From contig NZ_JTCM02000055.1 of NCBI RefSeq assembly GCF_000817785.2, forward strand, positions 1 through 43,549: a stretch of 43,549 nt of DNA, written 5' to 3'. The notes below the pieces were generated by a model. The model had not been told where the DNA came from. It worked only from the letters and a program-made list of their open reading frames with translations, and did no database searches. Below, one piece after another: positions 23,679 through 32,014 of this stretch. This DNA comes from Hassallia byssoidea VB512170. Lineage in GTDB: Bacteria > Cyanobacteriota > Cyanobacteriia > Cyanobacteriales > Nostocaceae. Both the position numbers and the translations under genes were made by a program. Position 1 is the first letter of the stretch. Each line of letters opens with the position of its first letter.

Positions 23679-24002
23679 ATGCTTCAAAGTTTCTACTTAA
23701 TACTTTGCATCCTTGGTTTTGTTTTGCCCTATTCTCAGTTCGTTCCGTTTCTTTTAGAACATGGACTTGATATAAAGCTGTTTTTTGAACAGCTTTTTGC
23801 TAACCGAATTTCTGGATTTTTTGGCATGGATGTTGCGGTGTCATCCCTAGTCCTCTGGACATTTGTATTTTGGGAAGGAACACGTTTGAAAATGCGATAT
23901 CTCTGGGTTTACGTTGTCTGCAATCTTTTGGTTGGCGTTTCGTTTGGTTTGCCATTGTTTCTATTAATTCGACAGCGCCAAGTTGAACAGCAAACTGACT
24001 AA
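23679..24002 (+). CDS. DUF2834 membrane protein
   Basis: 107 residues starting MLQSFYLILCILGFVLPYSQ; start fixed by GGAGG at 23666-23670. Three hydrophobic segments are predicted (about 3-20, 47-67, 78-98). The pattern LPYSQFVPFLLEHGLDIKLF and NRISGFFGMDVAVSSLVLW matches DUF2834, a small membrane family of unknown function. It sits inside the exporter operon between membrane fusion protein and permease, preceded by its own operator-like site. It could be an accessory of the transporter or a stress-response membrane protein regulated together with it. Confidence 0.85.
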   Translation: MLQSFYLILCILGFVLPYSQFVPFLLEHGLDIKLFFEQLFANRISGFFGMDVAVSSLVLWTFVFWEGTRLKMRYLWVYVVCNLLVGVSFGLPLFLLIRQRQVEQQTD

Positions 24003-24004
24003 TT

Positions 24005-24038
24005 GTAGTCGGCGCTTCAGCGCTGAAGCGCCGACTAC
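24005..24038. repeat. Perfect 34-bp palindrome
   Basis: GTAGTCGGCGCTTCAGC followed by its exact reverse complement, with no loop. It begins two bases after the DUF2834 stop and ends 28 bp before the permease gene. It may be a transcript-processing or attenuation point, or a mobile palindrome. Confidence 0.9.
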
Positions 24039-24065
24039 GAAGTTATCAAAATTTAGGATTATAAT

Positions 24066-25232
24066 ATGCTTTCCAAACTATTTCGGAAAACTCCGCTAGC
24101 GTGGCGGCAGTTAATGAAAGAAAAAACTCGTCTGATAATTGCAGCGGCTGGGATCGCCTTTGCAGACATGTTAATGTTTAGTCAATTGGGCTTACAAGAC
24201 TCGCTTTATGACAGCGCTACGCTACCGCATAGCTTACTACAAGCAGATTTAGTAGTTATTAATCCCCAATTTCAAACTTTAGCCTCACCGAAAAGCTTTC
24301 CTAGAGAACGATTGTATCAAACATTAGCTTCGGAAAATGTTGAAGCAGTCAGTTCAATTTATATTGGTATGGGACAATGGAAAAATGCTCAGACTCGCTT
24401 AAATCGGGCGATTCTAATATGGGGAATAGAACCTGAAGCCCCCAGCTTTAAACTACCAGAAGTTAGACAAAATGCGACAGAGTTAAAACTTCTAAATAAC
24501 GTATTATTCGATCGCGCTTCTCGTCCCGAATATGGGGCGATCGCCAACAATAAGCAAAAGCATGAGACAATAGAAACAGAATTGAATAACCAAAACATTC
24601 AAGTAACAGGACTCTTTACTCTTGGGACATCCTTTGGTGCTGATGGTAACGTTATTACCAGCGATTCCACATTTTTGAAGTTGTTTCCCGAACGTCAACC
24701 GCATCAAATAGACGTAGGTTTAATCCAACTGAAATCAGGTATAAATCCTAACATAGCTAAAGTGCAGCTTATTGCCGCCCTGCCGAACGATGTCAAAGTT
24801 TTGACTCGCGAAGACTTTATTGCAGTTGAGAGATATTACTGGGAAAGCCAAGGCACAATAGGCTTTATTTTCGGACTTGGTGTAGTAGTCGGCTTTATCG
24901 TCGGTATTGTGATTGTTTATCAAATACTCTACACCGACGTGACAAATCATTTACCAGAATATGCCACATTAAAAGCAATGGGTTATAGCGATCGCTACCT
25001 CCTCGGTGTCTTGTTACAAGAAGCACTGCTGTTAGCAGTATTAGGGTATATTCCCGGATTTGCGATATCCATCGGACTTTATCAACTGACTTATGCAGCG
25101 ACACTCCTACCGATTGGGATGACACTCAGTCGCGCCATCAGTGTATTTATTTTAACCGTAGTCATGTGTAGTGCATCTGGTGCGATCGCCATGCGAAAAC
25201 TACAAGCCGCTGATCCCGCCGATATCTTCTAA
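24066..25232 (+). CDS. DevC-like ABC transporter permease
   Basis: 388 residues, FtsX/MacB-type. One N-terminal helix follows the amphipathic start (TPLAWRQLMKEKTRLIIAAA), then a periplasmic domain (about 50-260), then three C-terminal helices (FIFGLGVVVGFIVGIVIVYQ; a loop with YATLKAMGYSDRYLLGVLLQ; two more hydrophobic stretches). SQLGLQDSLYDSATLPHSLL and the ILWGIEP motif are typical of DevC. The coupling segment LKAMGYSDRYL should contact the ATPase. Neighbours are the DevB-like fusion protein and DevA-like ATPase, completing a tripartite exporter probably for a lipid or other hydrophobic compound. Confidence 0.93.
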   Translation: MLSKLFRKTPLAWRQLMKEKTRLIIAAAGIAFADMLMFSQLGLQDSLYDSATLPHSLLQADLVVINPQFQTLASPKSFPRERLYQTLASENVEAVSSIYIGMGQWKNAQTRLNRAILIWGIEPEAPSFKLPEVRQNATELKLLNNVLFDRASRPEYGAIANNKQKHETIETELNNQNIQVTGLFTLGTSFGADGNVITSDSTFLKLFPERQPHQIDVGLIQLKSGINPNIAKVQLIAALPNDVKVLTREDFIAVERYYWESQGTIGFIFGLGVVVGFIVGIVIVYQILYTDVTNHLPEYATLKAMGYSDRYLLGVLLQEALLLAVLGYIPGFAISIGLYQLTYAATLLPIGMTLSRAISVFILTVVMCSASGAIAMRKLQAADPADIF

Positions 25233-25237
25233 CTTAC

Positions 25238-25270
25238 CTTCTTCCTTTGCGTCTTTGCGCCTTTGCGTGA
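25238..25270. repeat. Dispersed TTTGCGTCTTTGCGCC repeat
   Basis: CTTCCTTTGCGTCTTTGCGC followed by CTTTGCGTGAG, between permease and ATPase genes. The same family, on the other strand and split by an insertion, surrounds 2914-2973. Confidence 0.65.
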
Positions 25271-25280
25271 GAAAAATTCC

Positions 25281-25967
25281 ATGTCAACACAAAGAGTCAT
25301 CTCCGTCCAAAACCTCAACCATTACTTTGGTAGTGGAGAACTTCGCAAACAAGCATTATTCGACATTAACTTAGAAATTTATGCAGGCGACATAGTAATT
25401 ATGACAGGTCCAAGTGGTTCCGGAAAAACCACACTATTGTCCCTGATGGGTGGACTGCGTTCTGCTCAAGAAGGTAGCCTAAAAATATTATCAGAAGAAA
25501 TGTGCAAGGCAAACAAAAAGCAGTTAACTCAAATTCGGCGGCAGATTGGCTATATTTTCCAAGCGCATAACCTGATGACATTCTTGACAGCCAAAGAAAA
25601 CGTGCGAATGTCACTAGAGTTACATGACGAAATGTTAAATCAAGATATAGATGGCAAAGCGCTTGCCATGTTAGAAACAGTAGGTTTGGGAAATCGTGCG
25701 AATTATTACCCAGAAAATCTCTCAGGTGGACAAAGACAAAGAGTAGCGATCGCTCGTGCCTTGATCAGCCAACCTAAAATAGTTTTAGCAGACGAACCCA
25801 CCGCTGCACTCGACAAAAAATCTGGACGCGATGTCGTCGAATTGATGCAAAAGCTAGCAAAAGAACAAGGCTGTACAATTTTGCTGGTTACTCATGACAA
25901 CCGCATCCTTGATATTGCCGATCGCATCATTTATATGGAAGATGGTCAACTAAAAGATGAAGGATGA
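25281..25967 (+). CDS. DevA-like ABC transporter ATPase
   Basis: 228 residues starting MSTQRVISVQNLNHYFGSGE. Walker A is GPSGSGKT (43-50), the Q-loop lies in IGYIFQAHNL, the signature is LSGGQRQRVAIARAL, Walker B is IVLADEPTAALD, and the switch histidine is in LLVTHDNRI. This is a complete MacB/LolD/DevA-type nucleotide-binding protein that drives the permease and membrane fusion protein encoded upstream. A dispersed TTTGCG repeat separates it from the permease gene. The upstream six in-frame codons (MREKNS) come from that repeat and are not counted. Confidence 0.95.
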   Translation: MSTQRVISVQNLNHYFGSGELRKQALFDINLEIYAGDIVIMTGPSGSGKTTLLSLMGGLRSAQEGSLKILSEEMCKANKKQLTQIRRQIGYIFQAHNLMTFLTAKENVRMSLELHDEMLNQDIDGKALAMLETVGLGNRANYYPENLSGGQRQRVAIARALISQPKIVLADEPTAALDKKSGRDVVELMQKLAKEQGCTILLVTHDNRILDIADRIIYMEDGQLKDEG

Positions 25968-26032
25968 TCCATCATATGCTATAAAGCAATCTGTTACTCT
26001 AGGTGTGCATTGATTCGTTCTAAAAACAGCTG

Positions 26033-26686
26033 ATGGCAATTAATAATATATTTACAGCAGGTGGCGTGGTTATGTTACCCCTGCTGGGGTTTAGCGTGTT
26101 GGCGGTGGCGTTGATTATTGAGCGTATGAGGTTTTGGGTAATATTGGTTAGCCGCCAACGCCGGATGGTGCAAGAAGTGCTGAATTTTTATCGTCTGAAT
26201 AATGTAGTTAGTGCGATCGAGACATTACGGCAAAATACTAACTTGCCCATCGCCCGCATTTTTTTAGCAGCTTTAGAATTAGAAGAAGCCACACCAGAAG
26301 ACTTTCGTTTAGCATTAGAAACAGCAGCGCAAGCCGAGATACCTTTACTCAAACGATTTCAAAACATCTTCGACACAATTATTAGCCTTGCACCTTTGTT
26401 AGGTCTTTTGGGAACCGTTTTAGGATTAATTGCTTCTTTTGCCTCTTTAAATATTGGTGATGTGGGAGGTTCTCAAACAGCGGGTGTTACCAGTGGGATT
26501 AGTGAAGCTTTAATTTCTACCGCATCAGGCTTAGTAGTTGCTATCTTTACACTGTTATTTGCTAACACCTTCCGAGGACTTTACCAGCGACAAATCGCCA
26601 TGATTCAGGAGAATGGCGGACAGTTAGAATTGCTTTACCGTCGTCGCTATGAACGAGGAGAAAAGCCTTATGCACCTTCAATATGA
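26033..26686 (+). CDS. exbB: ExbB/TolQ/MotA family proton channel protein
   Basis: 217 residues with three membrane helices: about 8-28 (GGVVMLPLLGFSVLAVALII), about 115-140 (TIISLAPLLGLLGTVLGLIA) and about 158-182 (LISTASGLVVAIFTLLFANT). The helix 2-3 pattern, including LLGLLGTVLG and the Thr-Ser region, is the ExbB/TolQ signature. ExbB assembles as a pentamer around ExbD and harvests proton flow to energise TonB-dependent uptake. The usual downstream partner exbD begins in overlap (ATG at 26670) but is broken after 11 codons, so this ExbB must use a partner encoded elsewhere or be non-functional. Confidence 0.9.
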   Translation: MAINNIFTAGGVVMLPLLGFSVLAVALIIERMRFWVILVSRQRRMVQEVLNFYRLNNVVSAIETLRQNTNLPIARIFLAALELEEATPEDFRLALETAAQAEIPLLKRFQNIFDTIISLAPLLGLLGTVLGLIASFASLNIGDVGGSQTAGVTSGISEALISTASGLVVAIFTLLFANTFRGLYQRQIAMIQENGGQLELLYRRRYERGEKPYAPSI

Positions 26687-26705
26687 ACCAGATTTGCCAT
26701 CTTAA
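26670..26705 (+). pseudogene. exbD: Remnant of exbD
   Basis: ATG at 26670 overlaps the end of exbB and encodes MHLQYEPDLPS followed by TAA, then in frame ATC AAC (I-N). ExbD proteins in cyanobacteria commonly begin M-x-L-x-x-E-P-(E/D)-x-P-x-Q-I-N, so the TAA fits a CAA to TAA change at the conserved Gln. All sequence after that is an STRR tract, so the membrane helix and periplasmic domain are gone. Coupling to exbB and spelling support this reading; confirmation needs comparison with relatives. Confidence 0.55.
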
Positions 26706-26712
26706 ATCAACA

Positions 26713-26823
26713 GGGTATTGGGCATTGGTCATTGGTAATTGGTCATTGGTAATTGGTAATTGGTCATTCCCCATTCCCCCATTACCCATTCCCCATTCCC
26801 CATTCCCCATTCCCCATGCCCCA
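26713..26823. repeat. STRR tract after exbB
   Basis: GGTCATT/GGTAATT heptamers (26726-26767) switch to CCCCATT heptamers (26768-26822), opposite-strand types back to back. Confidence 0.9.
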
Positions 26824-26884
26824 TCTCGTAGTATTCTAAAATGACAAATTCCTTTTTTAGCAAAAGATTTTGAGAGGATACACC

Positions 26885-27091
26885 ATGACTATTTGGGTAA
26901 ACGAGCAAATTGATCCGTCTGGCATGATTCATGCTTGTATAGCCTGTTGTGATGAGTCCCAAGCAAAAGATTGTCATGAATCTTTTGAGAATAATTTGAC
27001 TCAGATGCAAAAAGCAACTGGTTGGCTAGCGCGATTGCGAACAGTTGATTCTTGGGATGAAGTTCCTGTCAATGCTTTAAAACTGAATTAA
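26885..27091 (+). CDS. Conserved small cyanobacterial protein, unknown function
   Basis: 68 residues starting MTIWVNEQIDPSGMIHACIA, with GAGAGG eight bases before the ATG. It contains a cysteine cluster (HACIACCDESQAKDCHESFE) that could bind metal or form disulfides, followed by a helical, polar end. No membrane segment. I recall similar short proteins in Nostocales but no function. It stands alone after an STRR tract; 27092-27378 downstream holds only an inverted repeat. Confidence 0.65.
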   Translation: MTIWVNEQIDPSGMIHACIACCDESQAKDCHESFENNLTQMQKATGWLARLRTVDSWDEVPVNALKLN

Positions 27092-27161
27092 TTTACTTGC
27101 TCTTATCCAAGGAATGCTTTTTTTTTCATCCATTATCAGGTGTGTGCTGTGAATGCGTGGA

Positions 27162-27220
27162 GTTAGAGATGCATCGCTTCGCTTATGATGAAGGCAAAGT
27201 TATCCATGAGCGTCTCTAAC
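27162..27220. repeat. Inverted repeat, distant GTAGAGACGT relative
   Basis: GTTAGAGATGC (27162-27172) and GCGTCTCTAAC (27210-27220) pair at 10 of 11 positions around a 37-nt loop. No gene is seen in 27092-27378. Confidence 0.5.
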
Positions 27221-27378
27221 TATATAGCGTTGTATAAATCCGGAAATTGCCTCGGAATATAAGTAAGTACTATCAGAAGAAGTTAAGAAACGATAAAAGT
27301 GCGATTAAAAATTTAGATTTTAGTAACAATGAATCCAAAGAAACATAACATATTATGTAAAATTGATGATTTTTATGA

Positions 27379-28020
27379 ATGTTTAAGAGTTATCATCGAA
27401 ACCAAGGATTTAAATACAAAACTTGCAAAAACCGAATAAATGTAGTGAACTACCCCAACGTTTACACTTCGGAGCAAGGCTGTCCCATTAATTTAGTTGG
27501 CAAACCGGGACAAGCAGTTCAGATTTCGATTCATTTGCCCAGTCAGTATATCTGTGCCAACCGCGAACGGATATTACCAGATTGGAAAAACCAGCCGTCT
27601 TTTTGGGTGGTGATTGTCTTACAGCGATCGCGATATCAATTAGTAGAAAGTACGAATACAATAGAGAAAGAAAAAGAACGCTTGCGGGAAAAATTTATGA
27701 GGTTTGGCTGTGACGTTGCTTTTAATTTGCGCGATCGGAGTTATCTCACAGACATAATCGACCCCCGCACCGGCTATCCCTTACTTTCCCATCCCGGACA
27801 AATTCCCCACGACGACACTGCCGTTGTCAAAGCTTTACTTAACTATCCAGTGCTGAAGAATAAATGCCGTGTCTTAATTCATCCCAATTGGGGTATGGCA
27901 GTTTATCCAAGTATTTTAATATCAGAAGCTCCCCCAACGCTCATCGAATCAGTAACTAAAAGCATAGCCCCCATGCATGGTTGGCAAGAGGTCGGTCAAG
28001 AGTCATTAGTTAGTAGTTAG
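27379..28020 (+). CDS. CblD-like (MMADHC family) protein
   Basis: 213 residues, annotated in cyanobacteria as methylmalonic aciduria and homocystinuria type D protein. Landmarks are QISIHLPSQYICANRERILP, KFMRFGCDVAFNLRDRSYL, IDPRTGYPLLSHPGQIPHDD and NKCRVLIHPNWGMAVYPSIL. Human MMADHC directs cobalamin to its enzymes; whether bacterial members handle B12 is unproven. It is not near the cbiT gene of this window (about 15 kb away). The exact start is uncertain: an internal start closer to QISIHLP is possible. The final codons (ESLVSS) merge into an STRR tract, so the C-terminus may have been altered. Confidence 0.75.
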   Translation: MFKSYHRNQGFKYKTCKNRINVVNYPNVYTSEQGCPINLVGKPGQAVQISIHLPSQYICANRERILPDWKNQPSFWVVIVLQRSRYQLVESTNTIEKEKERLREKFMRFGCDVAFNLRDRSYLTDIIDPRTGYPLLSHPGQIPHDDTAVVKALLNYPVLKNKCRVLIHPNWGMAVYPSILISEAPPTLIESVTKSIAPMHGWQEVGQESLVSS

Positions 28021-28110
28021 TGGTTAGTTGTTAGTGGTTAGTTGCTAGTGGTTAATTGTTAGTGGTTAGTTGCTAGTGGTTAGTTGCTAGTGGTTAGTTG
28101 TTAATTGTTG
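28005..28110. repeat. STRR tract (GTTAGTG / TTGCTAG units)
   Basis: Fourteen-base units built on AGTTGCTAGTGGTT recur about six times, starting inside the last codons of the CblD-like gene and followed by a CCCCCACTCCTCCACA block to about 28170. Confidence 0.85.
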
Positions 28111-28177
28111 ATTATTTTTGTCTCCCTCATCTCCCCCACACCCCCACTCCTCCACACCCCCACTCCTCGACTCCTCA

Positions 28178-29242
28178 TCAGCTATTTTTCGGTTTACGCA
28201 CTTTCTGAGAACCAATTGGTCCGAGAATTTGGTTTAGGCTACGCAATTGTTCAGCTGTACCCATGCAAATCAGCAAATCTCCAGGTAATAAAATAGTATC
28301 GCCTGTGGGACCGCCGATGAGAGTGCCATCGGTGCGACGAATTGCCAGAATTAATGCCCCAGTTTGCGATCGCAATCTTGCTTTCTGCAAAGTTTCACCG
28401 AGATACGGACAAATTGCCGGATCGAGCAAAACTTCTTCCATATATAGTTGTCGGTCTGCACCTGTGAGAATACCATCAACAAAATCCATTACCTGCGGTC
28501 TGAGGGCAGCTGCTGCCATTCTTTTACCCCCAGTAATATAAGGAGAAATCACCGCATCAGCACCCCCACGTTGTAATTTTTGCACAGCTTCTTCTGTACT
28601 GGCGCGGGCGATCGCCCTAATATTTGGATTCAGTGTTTTTGCTGAAAGTACTGTATATAAATTTTCGGCATCAGAAGGCAGTGCTGCGACAATACAAATT
28701 GCCCGTTCAATGCCAACCTTATAGAGAGTTTCATCCAACGTGGCATCGCCTTGGTATAATGTAAAACCTTCCGATTGTGCTTTTCGCACCGATTCAATCT
28801 CCGAATCAATAATTACAAAAGGTACGCCTTCTGCCCGAAACTCTTTGGCAATTTGACGACCAGTTCGACTAAATCCACAAAGGATGTAATGTTCTGACAA
28901 GGATTCCATTAAACGCCGGTGTTGTCGTAATCGAATTCCTTCTTGAAAATAACCTTGAATTACAGCTTCTGTAAATCTATTGACGATATAACCGATTGCG
29001 ATCACACCCATTAAAATTAAGGCGATCGTAAACAACCGTCCTCGGTTTCCTAAGGGGTGTGTCTCACCATAGCCCACAGTAGCTAAGGTGATCACCGTCA
29101 TATAAGCTGCATCTTCCCAACTCCACTTTTCTACTAAGCTGTACCATAAAGTCCCAATGATGAAGATACCACCGAGGGCAGCGATTCCTGCCATCAACTC
29201 TTTTTGGATGCGACGATATTTTTGCTCAAGCGTTGAATACAC
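28178..29242 (-). CDS. Two-TM K+ channel with RCK (TrkA-N/TrkA-C) domains
   Basis: 354 residues. Helix 1 (about 18-36), the pore loop with selectivity filter TLATVGYGE (53-60) and helix 2 (about 70-88) form a KcsA/MthK-type pore. The RCK Rossmann domain starts at YILCGFSRTGRQIAKEF; the first glycine motif reads G-F-S-R-T-G rather than the common G-x-G-x-x-G, so nucleotide binding may be altered. A TrkA-C domain (about 265-345, ending LLPGDLLICMGTAEQL) completes it. Tetrameric K+ channel of the plasma or thylakoid membrane, gated by ligands such as Ca2+ or nucleotides. Flanked by STRR tracts. Confidence 0.93.
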   Translation of the reverse strand: MYSTLEQKYRRIQKELMAGIAALGGIFIIGTLWYSLVEKWSWEDAAYMTVITLATVGYGETHPLGNRGRLFTIALILMGVIAIGYIVNRFTEAVIQGYFQEGIRLRQHRRLMESLSEHYILCGFSRTGRQIAKEFRAEGVPFVIIDSEIESVRKAQSEGFTLYQGDATLDETLYKVGIERAICIVAALPSDAENLYTVLSAKTLNPNIRAIARASTEEAVQKLQRGGADAVISPYITGGKRMAAAALRPQVMDFVDGILTGADRQLYMEEVLLDPAICPYLGETLQKARLRSQTGALILAIRRTDGTLIGGPTGDTILLPGDLLICMGTAEQLRSLNQILGPIGSQKVRKPKNS

Positions 29243-29261
29243 AGTTTTTCACCATTTGGGG

Positions 29262-29475
29262 CATTGGGCAAGGGGCAATGGGCAATGGGTAATTGGTAAT
29301 TGGTAATCGGTAATCGGTAATTGGTAATCGGTAATTGGTAATCGGTAATTGGTAATTGGTAATCGCAAAAAAAGAATTGTCCCCCTTGTCCCCCCACTCC
29401 CCACTCCCCACTCTCCACTCCCCACTCCCCCACTCCCCCACTCGCCACTCCCCAATGCCCAATGCCCAATTCCCA
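29262..29475. repeat. STRR tract with opposite-strand arms, upstream of argD
   Basis: About fourteen GGTAATT/GGTAATC heptamers (29286-29364) are followed by TTGTCCCCC and about ten CCCCACT-type heptamers (29392-29455). It lies between divergent genes, so both promoters must work beside it. Confidence 0.92.
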
Positions 29476-29559
29476 AATAATAAGAAATTTTTCGTAATTT
29501 CTATCAAACTAGTAAATGACTATACGATAAAAAACTTTCAGGAGTGGCGAAGCGTAAGT

Positions 29560-30831
29560 ATGCAAACTTTACAACAAACAACACCCCCACACTCAAGTTC
29601 TGCACAATCTAGCCCCTTTGATACAGATAGCTTCGATCAAGTCGTCATGTCCACTTATGCGCGGTTTCCCCTAGCCTTAGAAAAAGGTGCAGGATGCCGC
29701 GTTTGGGATACACAAGGGCGCTCATATCTGGATTTTGTCGCCGGAATTGCTACTTGCACCCTAGGACATGCCCACCCAGTATTAGTAGAAGCGGTGACAA
29801 AGCAAATTCAAAAGCTGCACCACGTTTCTAATTTGTACTACATCCCCGAACAAGCGGAATTAGCAAAATGGATCGTTGAACATTCTTGTAGCGATCGCGC
29901 GTTTTTCTGCAATTCCGGCGCGGAAGCAAATGAAGCTGCAATCAAACTTGCGCGAAAATACGCACATACTGTGTTGCATATTGACAAACCAATAATTCTC
30001 ACAGCTCATGCCAGTTTCCACGGAAGAACTTTGGCGACAGTTACCGCTACGGGACAGCCGAAGTATCAAAAAAACTTTGACCCCTTGATGCCGGGATTCC
30101 ACTATGTACCTTACAACGATATTGCCGCAGTCGAAGCTGCAATTAGCGAACTTGATGAAGGTGATTATCGCGTGGCGGCGATTTTAATTGAGCCATTGCA
30201 AGGAGAAGGCGGTGTGCGTCCGGGTGACGTTACTTACTTCCAAAAACTGCGGAAAATATGTGATGAAACCGGCATTTTGCTGATTTTCGATGAAGTGCAA
30301 GTCGGGATGGGACGCAGCGGTAAATTATGGGGTTACGAAAATCTTGGCGTTGAGCCAGATATTTTCACCAGTGCTAAAGGCTTAGGTGGTGGTATCCCCA
30401 TCGGCGCAATGATGAGCAAGTCATTTTGCGATGTTTTCCAACCTGGGGAACATGCTAGCACCTTCGGTGGCAATCCTTTTGCCTGTGGAGTCGCGCTCTC
30501 CGTTTGTCAGACATTAGAACAAGAGAATATTTTACAGAATGTGCAAGATCGGGGCGAACAATTGCGAGATGGATTGAAAGCGATCGCCACCAAATATCCC
30601 CATATAATTACCGAAGTACGCGGTTGGGGTTTAATCAACGGGATGGAGTTGCAAGCAGATATTCAGCTAACCGCAGGTGATATCGTCAAAGCCGCAATGG
30701 ACGAAGGCTTATTACTCGTACCCGCAGGACCCAAAGTTCTCCGCTTTGTTCCACCCTTGATTGTGACAGAAAAAGAAGTAGAAATAGCTATGCTTGCTCT
30801 TGAAAAGGCGATCGCAACTGTAACCGCATAG
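29560..30831 (+). CDS. argD: Acetylornithine aminotransferase
   Basis: 423 residues, a class III PLP aminotransferase that converts N-acetylglutamate semialdehyde to N-acetylornithine in arginine synthesis. Motifs: SGAEANEAAIKLARKYA, SFHGRTLATVTATGQ, EPLQGEGGVRP, LIFDEVQVGMGRSGKL, and FTSAKGLGGGIPIGAM with the PLP lysine near 273. The start ATG at 29560 is chosen because upstream in-frame codons are STRR-encoded. The first 25 residues (MQTLQQTTPPHSSSAQSSPF) are variable. Arginine supply connects functionally to cyanophycin synthesis encoded 7 kb downstream. Confidence 0.93.
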   Translation: MQTLQQTTPPHSSSAQSSPFDTDSFDQVVMSTYARFPLALEKGAGCRVWDTQGRSYLDFVAGIATCTLGHAHPVLVEAVTKQIQKLHHVSNLYYIPEQAELAKWIVEHSCSDRAFFCNSGAEANEAAIKLARKYAHTVLHIDKPIILTAHASFHGRTLATVTATGQPKYQKNFDPLMPGFHYVPYNDIAAVEAAISELDEGDYRVAAILIEPLQGEGGVRPGDVTYFQKLRKICDETGILLIFDEVQVGMGRSGKLWGYENLGVEPDIFTSAKGLGGGIPIGAMMSKSFCDVFQPGEHASTFGGNPFACGVALSVCQTLEQENILQNVQDRGEQLRDGLKAIATKYPHIITEVRGWGLINGMELQADIQLTAGDIVKAAMDEGLLLVPAGPKVLRFVPPLIVTEKEVEIAMLALEKAIATVTA

Positions 30832-31050
30832 GGCATGGGGCATTGGGCATAGGTTTGGCTGTGCGTTGCGCGGGTTAAGAGCGCTATCTGCACCTGCCGT
30901 CCGAAGGGCATTGGGCATTGGGCATTGGTAATAATTCTTTCCCTTTCCCCTTGTCCCCTTGTCCCCTTGTCCTCCTTGTCCCCCCTGTCCCCCTTGTCCC
31001 CCCTGTCCCCCTTGTCCCCCCTCTCCCCCACTCCCCCAGTCCAAGCGTCC
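30832..31050. repeat. STRR tract with an embedded palindromic element
   Basis: GGGCATT heptamers (30832-30853) are interrupted at about 30856-30906 by a GC-rich block (TGTGCGTTGCGCGGGTTAAG ... CACCTGCCGTCCG) related to the element at 2921, then resume, and pass to about ten TTGTCCCCT/TTGTCCCCC 9-mers (30951-31025). Confidence 0.85.
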
Positions 31051-31830
31051 CTAATCCCCAGTCCCCAACTTATTCGCAGTCCGCAAAATCTGCCCTGCTA
31101 AAACTGCTGCACCAAAGCCATTATCAATATTCACTACCCCAACTCCCGCAGCACATGAATTGAGCATTGTCAAGAGGGGCGCTAACCCACCAAAACTTGC
31201 ACCGTAACCGATGCTAGTGGGAACGGCAATTACCGGACAATCTGCCAAACCCGCGACTACACTGGGTAAAGCGCCTTCCATCCCCGCCACGACAATTAAC
31301 ACCGAAGCCGATTCGATGACATGGCGGTTATTCAGCAAGCGGTGAATACCGGCAACACCGACATCCCAAAGGCGTTCTACGCGGAAACCAGAAAGTTCAG
31401 CGGTGACAGCAGCTTCTTCAGCCACAGGTAGATCGGCAGTACCAGCCGAAAGAATGCCAATATTACCAGAATACTGAGGTTCAATAGTCGGGGGAATTAT
31501 AGCACAAATTCGCGCCAAGTCGAAGTATCGCAAACCGGAAATTTTTGCTTTAAGTGCAGTGTAAACTTCTGGTTCAATTCGCGTAGCCATCACTACCGGG
31601 TTACGCAAGCGCATCACTTCCATAATTTGGGCAATTTGAGCCGGAGTTTTGCCAGGTCCCCAAATCACCTCTGGAAAACCGGTTCTTAGTTGACGATGGT
31701 GATCGATTTTGGCAAACTCACCAACAGGCTCATAAGTCAAGTTTTTCAGTTTGTCTAACGCCACATTTGGAGTAACGTTACCATTGGCAACAGATTCTAA
31801 AAGCGATCGCAAATCTTTTTCATCGGTCAT
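31051..31830 (-). CDS. larB: LarB-like AIR-carboxylase family protein
   Basis: 259 residues. The C-terminal PurE-like half has NIGILSAGTADLPVAEEAAV, DVGVAGIHRLL, ASVLIVVAGMEGALPSVVAG and PVIAVPTSIGYGASFGGLAP, characteristic of LarB. LarB carboxylates and hydrolyses nicotinic acid adenine dinucleotide in making the nickel-pincer cofactor. larC, larE and a lactate racemase are not in the window, and cyanobacteria often keep larB alone, so the role here is open. It is convergent with argD across an STRR tract. Confidence 0.9.
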   Translation of the reverse strand: MTDEKDLRSLLESVANGNVTPNVALDKLKNLTYEPVGEFAKIDHHRQLRTGFPEVIWGPGKTPAQIAQIMEVMRLRNPVVMATRIEPEVYTALKAKISGLRYFDLARICAIIPPTIEPQYSGNIGILSAGTADLPVAEEAAVTAELSGFRVERLWDVGVAGIHRLLNNRHVIESASVLIVVAGMEGALPSVVAGLADCPVIAVPTSIGYGASFGGLAPLLTMLNSCAAGVGVVNIDNGFGAAVLAGQILRTANKLGTGD

Positions 31831-31832
31831 TG

Positions 31833-32012
31833 GTCATTGGTAATTGGTAATTGGGCATGGGGCATAGAACATTGGGTATGGGGCATTGGGGAGCCAGTGC
31901 GTTGGGCGGGGATGCCGACTTGAAGCATAGCCGCGTCATAGGGCATTGGTAGTTATTTCCATTCGCCATTCGCCATTCCCTATTCCCCATTCCCCATTCC
32001 CCATTACCCATT
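31833..32012. repeat. STRR tract with embedded GAGCCAGTGCGTTGG element
   Basis: GGTAATT and GGGCATT/GGGCATG heptamers (31836-31890), then a palindromic block (31890-31939: GAGCCAGTGCGTTGGGCGGG ... GACTTGAAGCATAGC) of the same family as 2921-2966, then TTCGCCA and CCCCATT heptamers (31964-32010). Confidence 0.85.
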
Positions 32013-32014
32013 CC

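Noticed and set aside
29356-29559. In-frame extension of argD by 68 codons
   Set aside because: The extension is encoded by STRR sequence (Ser-Pro-Leu-Pro runs); the enzyme family starts near the ATG at 29560.
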